This document shows, in pieces, positions 1 to 8,300 of a DNA stretch of 58,022 nt. The notes beneath the pieces are model-generated. The model did no database searches, was not told where the DNA came from, and saw nothing but the letters and a program-made list of their open reading frames with translations. Every line of letters begins with the position of its first letter. Position 1 is the first letter of the stretch. This DNA comes from Betaproteobacteria bacterium (lineage in GTDB: Bacteria > Pseudomonadota > Gammaproteobacteria > Burkholderiales > SG8-39), in contig JADJPT010000020.1 of the NCBI GenBank assembly GCA_016713125.1, positions 1 through 58,022 on the forward strand. Direction: 5' to 3'. Position numbers and translations under genes: made by a program.

Positions 1-344
1 TTGAAAGAGAACGGCGATGTCGAGGACGTGATCAGCACCCCGGCCGGCGCCGCAAGCACGAAGGACTCGTTGCGTGTCAGATAGCTGAGCGGAGTCGCAC
101 AGGCCGCGTCGTAGCACAACGAAATTTGCGCGGGCGCCACGACAACGTATATCGAACGGCGCTGAGCGATTGCCTGCTTCTGCGCAAAGCGCACCGCGGA
201 GCGGGTCTGCTCGTGAAACCATGTGGCATCGGTCGAGGTCGGGTTGAGCCTCGCCATAACCACCGCCGAAACGATGGAGAGGATGATCAGGGTCACCACC
301 AGTTCCGGCAGGGTGAACCCGCGCTGCGCGACGCCCTGCTTCAT
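1..344 (-). CDS. Type IV pseudopilin, GspH/FimT-like, cut by the window edge
   Basis: This is the N-terminal 114 codons of a prepilin-type protein that continues beyond position 1. After a short basic leader (MKQGVAQRG) it has the prepilin peptidase site and hydrophobic helix, reading FTLPELVVTLIILSIV, with Glu at +5 of the mature protein as expected for class III signal peptides. The globular part starts with a helix (ARLNPTSTDATWFHEQ) and strands typical of GspH/FimT minor pilins. Its ATG overlaps the stop of the upstream ligase gene (ATGA at 341-344), so the two are translationally coupled. In the MSHA order this position matches an mshC-like minor pilin, but the truncated sequence does not prove which one. 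The pseudopilin assignment is firm; the exact subtype is inference. Confidence 0.8.
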   Translation of the reverse strand, partial: MKQGVAQRGFTLPELVVTLIILSIVSAVVMARLNPTSTDATWFHEQTRSAVRFAQKQAIAQRRSIYVVVAPAQISLCYDAACATPLSYLTRNESFVLAAPAGVLITSSTSPFSF

Positions 345-2111
345 CCGCTTGTCCCTCTCTCGAGCATGCGCGTCAGGCGGCGTGGGCGCGGGTCGTATGG
401 TGCCTCGCGCAGCCAGCCCGCCGCCAACTCCCGCGCCCGTTCCGCGTGCCCGAGGTCGGCGAGCGTGAGAACCTGCTCGAGGCGTACCTCGCCGCTCAGC
501 GGAGCGCGCGAGAGCGCCGCCTGCAACCAGTCCAAGCGCACCGTCACCGGCACGGGATCGAGCAGTCCCCGTGCAACTCTGTGGGTGGCGAGCTTGCCGA
601 TCAGGTTGCGTACCTCGAGAGGATTGGCGGCCGAACCCGCGTCGAAAGCCATGACTGCAAAGCGGGCGGCATCGGGCTTGCGGCCGGCGATTGCCTGGCC
701 CTGCCAGAACTGCCCCAGGTACCAGTGATAGCGCCAGTCGCGCGGCTGGAACCGACGCGCCACTTCCAGCCAGTAGAGTGCCGTCTGCGGGCGAGCCTGC
801 GCGAGTTCACGTCGCGCCCAGGCTGCTGACAGCTCCGACACCAAGGGCTGCAGGCAGGCCAGCACGATCATCAAGGCGGCGCCGGATCGCAAGTAGGAAA
901 CGCGCAGGGCTTGCGCACCGCTCGGCGCCTCCGCATTCCTCTCAGCCGTACCCAACACGCGGTCCAGCGCACCCAGCAGTCCACCGAACGCGAGCAGGCA
1001 GGCAGGCACGTAGAACGGAAAATCGACCATGGCGTGCACCGCCATGGAGGCCATGCCGGCGCAGGCGGCAAGCGCGATCACCCCCTCGCGCTCCGCCAGT
1101 ACAGGTAGTCCGGCGCGTGCCTTGAGTTGCGGCGCCAACACCAGCGCCAGAATCGCAGCCAGCCCGAGCGGGCCGAGTTCCTGCAGCGTTTGCAGGTAGT
1201 CGTTGTGCACGAACCAGGTGATCTGTTCCAGGCCATAGGAAGGCACATCCGCGCGCGCACGCTCGAGCGCATGGGCAAACGTCAGATAGCCGCTGCCCGT
1301 CCACGGCGACTCGCGCCATTCTCCAAGGGCCAGGGCATACAGTTCCAGGCGCGAAGCGGAGGAATCACCCTGCTGCAGTTCGGTGACCACAGGCACCAGC
1401 TCGCGCAAGGCTACCCAGCAGACTTCCGCCTGCTCCGGTCTGCGCCCACCAGCCCTCCAGAGTCCAGGGCAGCAGGCGCATCCACTCGGCCATTGCCCAT
1501 CCTGCGCCGGCCACCAGCGCCAGATAGGGCCAGTGGGCACGCAGACCCGTGCTCGGGCAGCGCTGCGCCAGCAGCAGTGCCATACCCAGACCCGCAATCA
1601 AGCCCATCCAGCCCCCCCGGCTGCCGGCCGCCGCCACGCCACCGAACAGCACCATGGCAGCCACCAGCATGGAGGGGCTCGGTCCCCGCCAGGCGATCCA
1701 GACCAGCGCCGGAATCAGGCACAGATTCAGGAACGCCGCCAGCGTTGCAGGCGCCTCGAACATTGCCTGGCCGCGGGCCAGCCCGAGTGGCCCGATCTGC
1801 GCCAAACCCCACAACGCACACACGCCACCGGTCGCGGCCAGCGCCCACCACATCCCGGGAAGCGCGGCAGTCGGTTGCGCGCGCACCGCGAAGCAGGCAA
1901 GGACAAGGATCAACGGATGAAACAACCCGGCAGCCGAATAGGCCGGGCTCACGAATTGCGTATCGAAAAAAATGAGCGCTGCGAACGCAAGCGCCGGGAG
2001 CGCGACGGAGCCGACGCGCAGAAACCCGCCTCGACCGCAGAATCCGCATGCCGCGAGCAGCGTCGCGCACGTCGCCCAAAGCGTGACGGAGGCCTGCATC
2101 GATCCGGCCAT
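341..2111 (-). pseudogene. O-antigen ligase / PglL-TfpO-type pilin glycosyltransferase, frameshifted
   Basis: This is a polytopic membrane protein of the Wzy/WaaL/PglL superfamily in two overlapping frames. The first frame (from ATG 2111 to stop 1365) gives about eight hydrophobic helices. The second frame (readable to stop 341) carries the signature segment SASRLELYALALGEW, PWTGSGYLTF and the HNDYLQTLQELG motif, then more helices and a soluble TPR-like tail of the Wzy_C_2 kind found in PglL. The two frames must join between roughly 1395 and 1440, so a single small indel breaks the gene. Placement directly downstream of a pilin gene recalls TfpO/PilO, which glycosylates type IV pilin, so a pilin O-oligosaccharyltransferase role is inferred. 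The start at 2111 was chosen because upstream codons lie in the pilin terminator; no strong ribosome site is visible. Real mutation and sequencing error cannot be told apart here. Confidence 0.75.
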
Positions 2112-2130
2112 CGCGGCAAATGCCGCCGCA

Positions 2131-2160
2131 GAAAGAAAAAGGGGAGCCAATCGGCTCCCC
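2131..2160 (-). terminator. Rho-independent terminator after the pilin gene
   Basis: Perfect 8-bp arms (GGGGAGCC at 2141-2148, GGCTCCCC at 2153-2160) close a 4-nt loop, and on the minus strand the hairpin is followed by a T-rich run at 2140-2131. It lies about 70 bp after the pilin stop and about 20 bp before the ligase ATG. This would let the pilin be made in excess with only read-through into the ligase. Confidence 0.85.
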
Positions 2161-2229
2161 TCGTCTGCGGCCGCCACTGCAGACCTCGCTACGCCGCTCC
2201 CCAGAAAGGGAGCAGGCTTTCGCACGGCA

Positions 2230-2562
2230 TCAGTTGCAGAGGGACGAGGGCAGCGCGGCGCAGTTGCGCGCGGAACCGCCGGTCGCCGTCGCCGTGGGGG
2301 CCGCGCAGCTACCGCCCAAGGAAACCCCGCTGACGTCAACGTTGGAGATGATGGTCGCGATGGGGCTGGCAGCCTTGGTCGAGGCATAGAGAAGAACCGC
2401 CGATGAGGCAAGCGCCCCGCAGGCCCCGTCGGCCACGGCATTCCTGGCATCGGTGGTCAGATCGGTAAAACGCGGCACCGCCACGGCGGCAAGAATGCCG
2501 AGGATGACGATCACAACCACGAGTTCGATCAAGATGAAGCCCGACTAACTGGATTTGCGCAT
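2230..2562 (-). pseudogene. Type IV pilin (MSHA-like major pilin) with an amber codon in the leader
   Basis: Starting at the ATG at 2562, which has a good AGGAAGG ribosome site 5' of it, the frame reads MRKSS, then TAG (2547-2545), then SGFILIELVVVIVILGILAA and a short pilin body ending ALPSSLCN. The prepilin cleavage site (G then F, Glu at +5), the hydrophobic helix and the AVPRFTDL segment are classic for MSHA/PilA pilins. The stop sits where relatives usually have Gln (CAG to TAG would be one C-to-T change), and FTLIEL has become FILIEL by another C-to-T-type change. The only downstream start candidate (TTG at 2532) would give a protein without the processing site. At 110 residues plus stop it is shorter than usual. 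The tail has several Cys residues that could form the pilin disulphide loop. Either a nonsense mutation or a base-calling error. Confidence 0.8.
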
Positions 2563-2619
2563 GATGTTCCTTCCTGACTAAACGATTTACAGCCCCGACC
2601 ACCATAATGTACGCTCGTT

Positions 2620-2648
2620 TATCCCCTGGCGCAATTGTAAAATGTCAA
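2620..2648 (-). promoter_or_regulatory. Possible sigma70 promoter of the pilin gene
   Basis: On the minus strand TTGACA (2648-2643) is followed after 17 nt by GGGATA (2625-2620), about 60 nt before the pilin ATG. The surrounding 150 bp between the mshF-like gene and the pilin is markedly AT-rich for this genome. The -10 match is weak, and no clear sigma54 element was seen. Confidence 0.3.
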
Positions 2649-2711
2649 TATAAGTCAGATACTTTTCAAACAATCTGATATACCGCAACAAATTGCGCCC
2701 GGTTGCCGATT

Positions 2712-3200
2712 TCAGGGTTCCCAGACGTAGGATGTCAGGGAACGCAGGGTCACGCGACGATAGCCGCCGCCCGGACCACGTTCGACCTCAAGCCGAAACC
2801 GCAGGTTCGGCGGCTCCGAGCCGTCTCCGGCAAAGGCACGCGATTGCCGCAGGAGGTACACGACCTCCCGACGGACCGTGTCGTAATACCACTGACCGCG
2901 AGCCAGTTCACGCAGATCCGGCGCGTGCAGCTCGCCGGCGTAGTTGGCGGGCACGGCTTCGGCCAGAACGAAGGGGTTGCGCTCCGTCCAGTCCTGCGCG
3001 GCACCCTGTGCGCCGGTCAGCGCCGCCTGGGCCAGCTTGACATACAAGGCGCCCTGCACGCGGCCCAACGTGGCCTCCATGGCCGCCTTCTCCGCGGCCT
3101 CGGAAAGCACCAGCAGGCGGGACAGCAACGCCGCGGCCAGGGCGCACGCCACCGCGACGTACAACGCGGATTGCAGCACCCCCACCCGGCCCGAGATCAT
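2712..3200 (-). CDS. MshF-like pilus-assembly protein (hypothetical)
   Basis: A 162-residue protein with one N-terminal membrane helix (LYVAVACALAAALLSRLLVL, residues about 13-32) and a soluble domain ending in a beta-rich stretch. It lacks the GFTLIE prepilin motif, so it is not processed like a pilin. It sits 4 bp after the GspF-like gene and ahead of the pilin, which is exactly where mshF lies in the mshE-G-F-B-A order of MSHA clusters. The predicted layout (cytoplasmic N-terminus, periplasmic body) suits an inner-membrane assembly factor. The function is inferred from position; the sequence itself is not diagnostic. Confidence 0.6.
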   Translation of the reverse strand: MISGRVGVLQSALYVAVACALAAALLSRLLVLSEAAEKAAMEATLGRVQGALYVKLAQAALTGAQGAAQDWTERNPFVLAEAVPANYAGELHAPDLRELARGQWYYDTVRREVVYLLRQSRAFAGDGSEPPNLRFRLEVERGPGGGYRRVTLRSLTSYVWEP

Positions 3201-3204
3201 GGCC

Positions 3205-4434
3205 TCACTTCTTGAGCATGACCTTGCCTAGATCCCAGATCGGCAGGAACACGCCGAGCGCCAGAATCGCCACCAGTATGCCCATCGCCACCGTAAGGAT
3301 GGGCTCAATCTGTGTGGTCAGGGTGCGAATCTCATAGTCGACTTCGCCCTCGTAGATGTCGGCAACCTCACTCAACATGTCGTCGAGGTCGCCGGACTCC
3401 TCTCCGACGGCGATCATCTGCAGCACCATGGGTGTGAAGATACCCGCCGCAGTCGCCGAGCGCGTCACGCTCTCGCCGCGTTCCACGCCCTCCCGCATCT
3501 GATCTATGCGGATCTCCATGTGCGCGTTGTCGACCACGCGCGAAACCACCGTCAGGCTCTGCACGATCGGCACGCCGGCATGAATCGCCAGCGAGAGGCT
3601 GCGCGCCATGCGCGCCAGGGTGGCCTTGTTCACGATCTTGCCGGCCACCGGAATTCTGGTCTTCATCCGGTCCCAGGCGATGCGCCCGACCGGCGTGCGC
3701 TTCCACCAGCGGAACAGGAACACGCCGGCAATCAGTGCTCCGGACACGAGATGCCAATAGGCGAGGAAGAAATTCGACGTCCAGATCAGGACCCTTGTCA
3801 GCAGCGGCAACGGCACCTGGTTCGCCTCGAAGATGCGCGCGAATGCCGGGATCACCGCAAAATTTATGATCGCGACCGCAACCGCGATCACGACCAGAAC
3901 GATCATCGGATAGCGCACAGCGGTCTTGATGCGGTCGCGCATCTCGCGCTCGAACTCGATGTGGCCGAACAGTCGGTGGAAGGTGTCGTCGAGCATGCCG
4001 GTCGTCTCGCCGACACGGATCAGGCTGACATAAAAATTGTCGAATACGGTCGGGTGACGACGCAAGGCCGCGGAAAGCTCGCGTCCTGCTTCGAGGCTGG
4101 CCCGCAAGTCGGCGACGACGGCCCTGAACGTGGGGTTGGCGGTCGATTCCTGCAGCCCCGCAAGCGCACGCAGGATGGGAATTCCGGCCTTCAGCAGGGT
4201 ATACATCTGCCTGCTGAACAGCATCACGTCCATGTCGGTGATCGGCGGCGCGGTCAGGCTCCTGTACCAGTCCGGCGTGCCTGAGGCGCCCCGCCCCGCA
4301 CTTTCTCGGATCTCTACCGGCGTGATCCCGGTGTTCAGAAGCTGGCTCGCGACCGCGCTGCTGTCAGGGGCATCGAGCGTGCCGGTGACCAGGTCTCCGC
4401 GCGCATTGCGTCCGCGGTAGTCGAACGCCGGCAC
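3205..4434 (-). CDS. mshG: Type IV pilus inner-membrane platform protein, MshG/GspF family
   Basis: A 409-residue GspF/PilC-family protein. It has two repeats of the T2SSF domain (about residues 70-190 and 275-400), each cytoplasmic helical bundle being followed by membrane helices, including VLVVIAVAVAIINFAVIPAF near residue 180 and the closing VAILALGVFLPIWDL helix. Such proteins form the platform that the assembly ATPase turns to extrude pilin. The start is GTG at 4434, just 7 bp after the mshE stop, with a GAGGAG ribosome site in the gap. Full length and intact. Its place between mshE and an mshF-like gene supports the MSHA assignment over PilC. Confidence 0.88.
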   Translation of the reverse strand: MPAFDYRGRNARGDLVTGTLDAPDSSAVASQLLNTGITPVEIRESAGRGASGTPDWYRSLTAPPITDMDVMLFSRQMYTLLKAGIPILRALAGLQESTANPTFRAVVADLRASLEAGRELSAALRRHPTVFDNFYVSLIRVGETTGMLDDTFHRLFGHIEFEREMRDRIKTAVRYPMIVLVVIAVAVAIINFAVIPAFARIFEANQVPLPLLTRVLIWTSNFFLAYWHLVSGALIAGVFLFRWWKRTPVGRIAWDRMKTRIPVAGKIVNKATLARMARSLSLAIHAGVPIVQSLTVVSRVVDNAHMEIRIDQMREGVERGESVTRSATAAGIFTPMVLQMIAVGEESGDLDDMLSEVADIYEGEVDYEIRTLTTQIEPILTVAMGILVAILALGVFLPIWDLGKVMLKK

Positions 4435-4441
4435 GGGCTCC

Positions 4442-6145
4442 TCAGGCCTCCAGTTGCGAGGCGACCTTGATCGCCTCGATTACGGTGGTGCGCCCGCGTT
4501 TGGCCAGCTCGAGCGCGTGATCGGCCAGGGTATGCCCCCGCAGGTGGGACGCCGCCGCCTGCATGAACACGTTGGGAGCCGCGTCGTTCACCGCGCGCAC
4601 CAGGTCCGGGGTCATTTCCAGCATCTCGTAGACGCCTGTTCGCCCGGAGTAGCCGGTGCCGTTGCAATGCGAGCAGCCGCGACCGCGACTGTATCCATGC
4701 GCGTCCCAGCCCTCACCCAGGATCGCCGTCAACCAGCGCGTCTCGTAGGCGTCGGGTTGATGCGGTTCCTTGCAACTCTCGCAGATCATGCGCACGAGGC
4801 GTTGTGCGATCACCGCATGCACCGAGGTCGCCACCATGTAATTCGGCGCGCCCATGTCGATCAGGCGTATTGGCGTGCTAGCCGCGTCCATCGTATGCAG
4901 GGTCGAGAACACCAGGTGACCGGTAAGTGCGGCGCGCAGGCCGATCTGCGCCGTCTCTTCGTCGCGGATTTCGCCGACCAGCACGATGTCCGGATCATGG
5001 CGCAGCGTCGAGCGAAGCACCCGGGCGAAAGTCAGGTCGATCTTCTCGTTGACCTGCACCTGACTGATGCCCGGCAGGCGATACTCGACCGGGTCCTCGA
5101 CGGTGACGATCTTCTTGTCCGCCGTATTCACCTCCTGCAATGCGGCGTATAGAGTCGTCGTCTTGCCGCTACCGGTCGGCCCGGTCACCAGAATCATGCC
5201 GTTGCTTCGCTGGATCAACTCGCGAAAGCGGGCCAGCATGTTCGGCGGCATGCCTATGTCGTCCAGGGTCTGCACGCTGGCCCTGCGGTTGAGCAGGCGC
5301 AGCACCACCGACTCGCCGTACTGCACGGGCATGGTGGACATGCGCACGTCTATCGGCTGGTCGCGCACGATCACGTTCAACCGACCGTCCTGCGGCAGGC
5401 GCTTCTCGGAAATGTCCAGACCCGCCATAAGCTTCAGCCGCTGCACGATGGCCGGCCCGATGCGCGAATCGGTTTCGGTCTGCGGCATCAGCACGCCGTC
5501 GATGCGAAAGCGGATCTGCACGCGGCCCTCCTGCGGCTCGATGTGCACGTCCGAGGCGTTGACCTGCACCGCATCCTCGAACACGCTCTGCAGCAGCTTG
5601 ACGACCGGCGCGTCCTCGGCACCCAGCCCCGCCCCCAGCGCACCGAAATCGACGTACTCCTCCCCGATGTCGCGCTGCAGCTCGCGCGCCAGGCCACTGA
5701 TCTCCTCGGTACGTCGGTAAATCCTGTCGATGGTCTGCAGCAGCAGGGACTCGCTCACCACTGCCGTATCCACGTCGCGCCTGAGTGCGCGCGTCAGCTC
5801 GTCGTAGGCGAACAGGTCGCTCGGGTCGGCCATGCCGACCAGATAGCCGTCGCGCCGGTCCTCCAGGACGATGGCCCGGAAGCGCCGCGCCTGCGATTCG
5901 GGCAATTTGCGAACGACCTCGTCATTGAAGTTGTAGAACTTCAGATTGACGTAGGGGATCGCGAGCTGGCGGGAGATCGCTTCGCAGATCTGTTCGTCGC
6001 TGGCGAAACCCTGCTCGATCAGTATGCGACCGAGCTTGCGCCCGCTCTTCTTCTGCTCGTCAAGCGCAGCCTTGAGCTGCTCGAGGGAGATGACCTTCTG
6101 CGCGACGAGTACGTCGCCGAGGCGGAATTTTTCCGGGCGGCCCAT
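4442..6145 (-). CDS. mshE: Pilus extension ATPase MshE, GspE family, with MshEN c-di-GMP-type domain
   Basis: A 567-residue hexameric secretion ATPase powering pilus polymerisation. Residues 8-60 hold the two tandem MshEN motifs (RLGDVLVAQKVISLEQL and KLGRILIEQGFASDEQI), the module shown in Vibrio MshE to bind c-di-GMP. Further on are the Walker A loop TGPTGSGKTTT (321-331), the Asp and His boxes, Walker B-like LVGEIRDEETAQ, and a C-terminal zinc site with two CxxC pairs (CESC and CSHC). The first MshEN motif has Lys where Gly is usual and the second starts with Lys instead of Arg, so ligand affinity may differ. It is the first gene of the minus-strand pilus operon, transcribed away from the MBL-fold gene across an 89-bp gap that must hold the promoter. 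Intact. Confidence 0.9.
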   Translation of the reverse strand: MGRPEKFRLGDVLVAQKVISLEQLKAALDEQKKSGRKLGRILIEQGFASDEQICEAISRQLAIPYVNLKFYNFNDEVVRKLPESQARRFRAIVLEDRRDGYLVGMADPSDLFAYDELTRALRRDVDTAVVSESLLLQTIDRIYRRTEEISGLARELQRDIGEEYVDFGALGAGLGAEDAPVVKLLQSVFEDAVQVNASDVHIEPQEGRVQIRFRIDGVLMPQTETDSRIGPAIVQRLKLMAGLDISEKRLPQDGRLNVIVRDQPIDVRMSTMPVQYGESVVLRLLNRRASVQTLDDIGMPPNMLARFRELIQRSNGMILVTGPTGSGKTTTLYAALQEVNTADKKIVTVEDPVEYRLPGISQVQVNEKIDLTFARVLRSTLRHDPDIVLVGEIRDEETAQIGLRAALTGHLVFSTLHTMDAASTPIRLIDMGAPNYMVATSVHAVIAQRLVRMICESCKEPHQPDAYETRWLTAILGEGWDAHGYSRGRGCSHCNGTGYSGRTGVYEMLEMTPDLVRAVNDAAPNVFMQAAASHLRGHTLADHALELAKRGRTTVIEAIKVASQLEA

Positions 6146-6234
6146 GATGTCGGGATTACCTCTTCGAACGGCCGGGTGCAGTACGGCTCAACCGCGATAT
6201 CATAGCCGCAACTCCATTGCAGGAAGCGTCCATC

Positions 6235-7181
6235 ATGGCACAAAGCTTCGCCTCACAAAGCGATCTGAAAGCGAAGAAGATCAGTTTTGAGCGCCTGTCG
6301 GCCAACGCCTGGGCCTTCACGGCCGAAGGCGATCCGAATTCCGGCGTCATCGTCGGTGACGATGGCGTGATGGTGATCGATGCACAGGCCACCCCCCTGA
6401 TGGCACGCGAGGTGATCAAGCGCATCCGGAAAGTAACCTCCAAACCGATCAAGTATGTGGTGCTGTCCCACTACCACGCGGTGCGCGTGCTCGGCGCTTC
6501 GGCCTACAAGCCGCAGCAGATCATCGCCAGCGAAGCAACCCTCGAGCTGATCCGCGAGCGCGGCCGGCAGGACATGGCGAGCGAGATCGGCCGCTTCCCG
6601 CGCCTGTTCCGCGGCGCGGAATCGATCCCCGGCCTGACCTGGCCGACCATGGTGTTCAGGGACCGCCTGGTCGTCATGATGGGCAAGCTCGAGGTGCACG
6701 TCATCCATGCCGGCCGCGGCCATACGGCCGGCGACAGCATCGTCTGGATCCCGTCGCAGAAGGTGCTTTTCTCCGGCGATCTGGTCGAGTACAAGGCCGG
6801 GATCTACACTGGCGACGCGCACCTCGGCGACTGGCCCGCCACGCTGGATCGGCTGGCGCTCTCAAGCCGAAAGCCCTGGTACCCGGTCGTGGCCCCGCGC
6901 TCAAGACCGCTGCCGAGAGCCGCAAGGCGATCAAGTTCACGCAGGATTTCGTGCGCGGGCTGCTCGATACGGCGCGCGTCGGAGCCAAGGCCGGCCTGTC
7001 TCTCAAGCAGGTCTATGAAGCCACCAAGCTCAGGATGGACCCGAAGTACGGCCATTACCCGATCTACGAGCACTGCATGCCGTTCGACGTTTCCCGTGCC
7101 TACGACGAGGCCAGCGGCATCGAGCATCCGCGCATCTGGACCGCCAGGCGCGACATGGAAATGTGGAAGTCCATCGCTTGA
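6235..7181 (+). pseudogene. MBL-fold hydrolase with altered zinc site, frameshifted
   Basis: The metallo-beta-lactamase fold is clear (ANAWAFTAEGDPNSGVIVGD near the N-terminus, GRGHTAGDSIVW, FSGDLVEY). The usual HxHxDH reads HYHAVR, so the Asp and last His are replaced, and the late GHG is GRG. The His pair, the His of GHTAGD and the Asp of FSGDLVE remain. The first frame runs from ATG 6235 and goes out of phase at about 6860 (LALxLKPKALVPGRGPALKT is recovered with one added base). The C-terminal part (6951 onward, ending RRDMEMWKSIA) is intact. The family occurs beside catabolic genes in betaproteobacteria; substrate unknown. The downstream hydrolase overlaps its end by 19 bp, suggesting co-transcription. 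The break looks like a one-base deletion. Confidence 0.75.
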
Positions 7182-7888
7182 GCGGGTCCGTCAAGCAGCC
7201 TCTGGTGCTGTTGCCCGGGCTGCTCTGCGACGCACGGCTCTGGGAGCCGCAACGCGAAGCGCTCGAGCAACATGCGGATCTCTGGATCGCCGACCTGACG
7301 CGCGACGCAGACATGCCCGGGATGGCGCGTCGCGTGCTTGCCGAAGCGCCGTTCGAGCGCTTCGCGCTGGGCGCGCTCTCGATGGGCGGTTACGCGGCCC
7401 TGGAAATCATGCGCCAGGCACCCCAGCGCGTGACCCGCCTCGCCCTGCTCGACACCCAGGCGCGCGCCGATACCGACGAGGCCAGGGAGCGGCGCCTGGC
7501 GCTGATCGAACTGGCCGACAAGGGGCGCTTTCTCGGCGTCACAGACCGCCTGCTGCCGGTCCTGCTGCACACCTCGCGACTCGGTGATGCGCGGCTTACC
7601 GACCTGGTCAAGGACATGGCCCGTTCGGTCGGCCCAGATGCATTCCTGCGCCAGCAGACAGCCATCATGAACCGCGTCGACAGCCGCCCTGCGCTGGCGG
7701 CGATAGCCTGCCCGACGCTGGTGCTGTGCGGGGAGCAGGACATGCTCACACCGCTGGACCGCCATCAGGAGCTCGCGACCGGCATCCCCGGTGCGCGGCT
7801 GGTCGTTGTGCCTGCCTGCGGACATCTCGCGACCCTGGAGCGCCCACAGGAAGTGAACAGGGCGCTGCTGGCCTGGCTCAACGGCTGA
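7163..7888 (+). CDS. Alpha/beta-hydrolase fold protein
   Basis: A 241-residue alpha/beta hydrolase. The oxyanion region is LVLLPGLLCDARLW, the nucleophile elbow is ALSMGGYAAL (Ser near residue 77), an acid is likely in LCGEQDMLTP, and the catalytic His is in PACGHLATLERP close to the C-terminus. The cap domain is small. Similar sequences are annotated as carboxylesterases or 3-oxoadipate enol-lactonase-like hydrolases; the substrate cannot be read off. The GTG start at 7163 overlaps the upstream MBL gene by 19 bp; a TTG at 7178 is an alternative. The overlap suggests a two-gene unit. Confidence 0.8.
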   Translation: MEVHRLSGSVKQPLVLLPGLLCDARLWEPQREALEQHADLWIADLTRDADMPGMARRVLAEAPFERFALGALSMGGYAALEIMRQAPQRVTRLALLDTQARADTDEARERRLALIELADKGRFLGVTDRLLPVLLHTSRLGDARLTDLVKDMARSVGPDAFLRQQTAIMNRVDSRPALAAIACPTLVLCGEQDMLTPLDRHQELATGIPGARLVVVPACGHLATLERPQEVNRALLAWLNG

Positions 7889-7921
7889 GGTTCGTCCGCC
7901 GCAGGGTGTGGCCTTAGTGCT

Positions 7922-8176
7922 CTACAGGTGCGAAGCCGCCGACTTGGCGCCGAGTTCGGTGCGCAGACGCGCGGCGGTGCAGGCTTCGGCCATGAGACGC
8001 AATGCCGCGCCGAACGCGGCCAGCTTCTGCATCAGCACGGCATAGCCTTCCGCCACATGCTCGGCGCGCTCGCGCCTGGCGCTGCGCAGCAGGTAGTCCA
8101 TCTGCGCGCCACTCAGGCTCTGCTCCAGGCCATGCGACAAACGGCTTTCGATCTCGCTGATTTCACGGGAGTTCAT
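7922..8176 (-). CDS. Small helical hypothetical protein
   Basis: An 84-residue protein, mostly helical and charged, with no signal peptide or membrane segment. It contains an Arg-rich stretch (YLLRSARRERAEHVAEG) and an Ala-rich C-terminal helix. I do not recognise the family. The ATG at 8176 (MNSREISEIE) was chosen over an upstream in-frame Met because it leaves an 124-bp AT-rich divergent region shared with the LysR gene. The divergent LysR neighbour suggests regulation by it. Moderately sure it is a real gene. Confidence 0.5.
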   Translation of the reverse strand: MNSREISEIESRLSHGLEQSLSGAQMDYLLRSARRERAEHVAEGYAVLMQKLAAFGAALRLMAEACTAARLRTELGAKSAASHL

Positions 8177-8300
8177 GAGATTTATCCAAGAATAATTGTT
8201 GCGATGCACCAATCATGGGGCTTTACGTTTCGAATTAGAATGCCCTCCAAAATCCAAATACCTTTACAATAAAAACAACAATAGATCGCCGAACTGTCAT

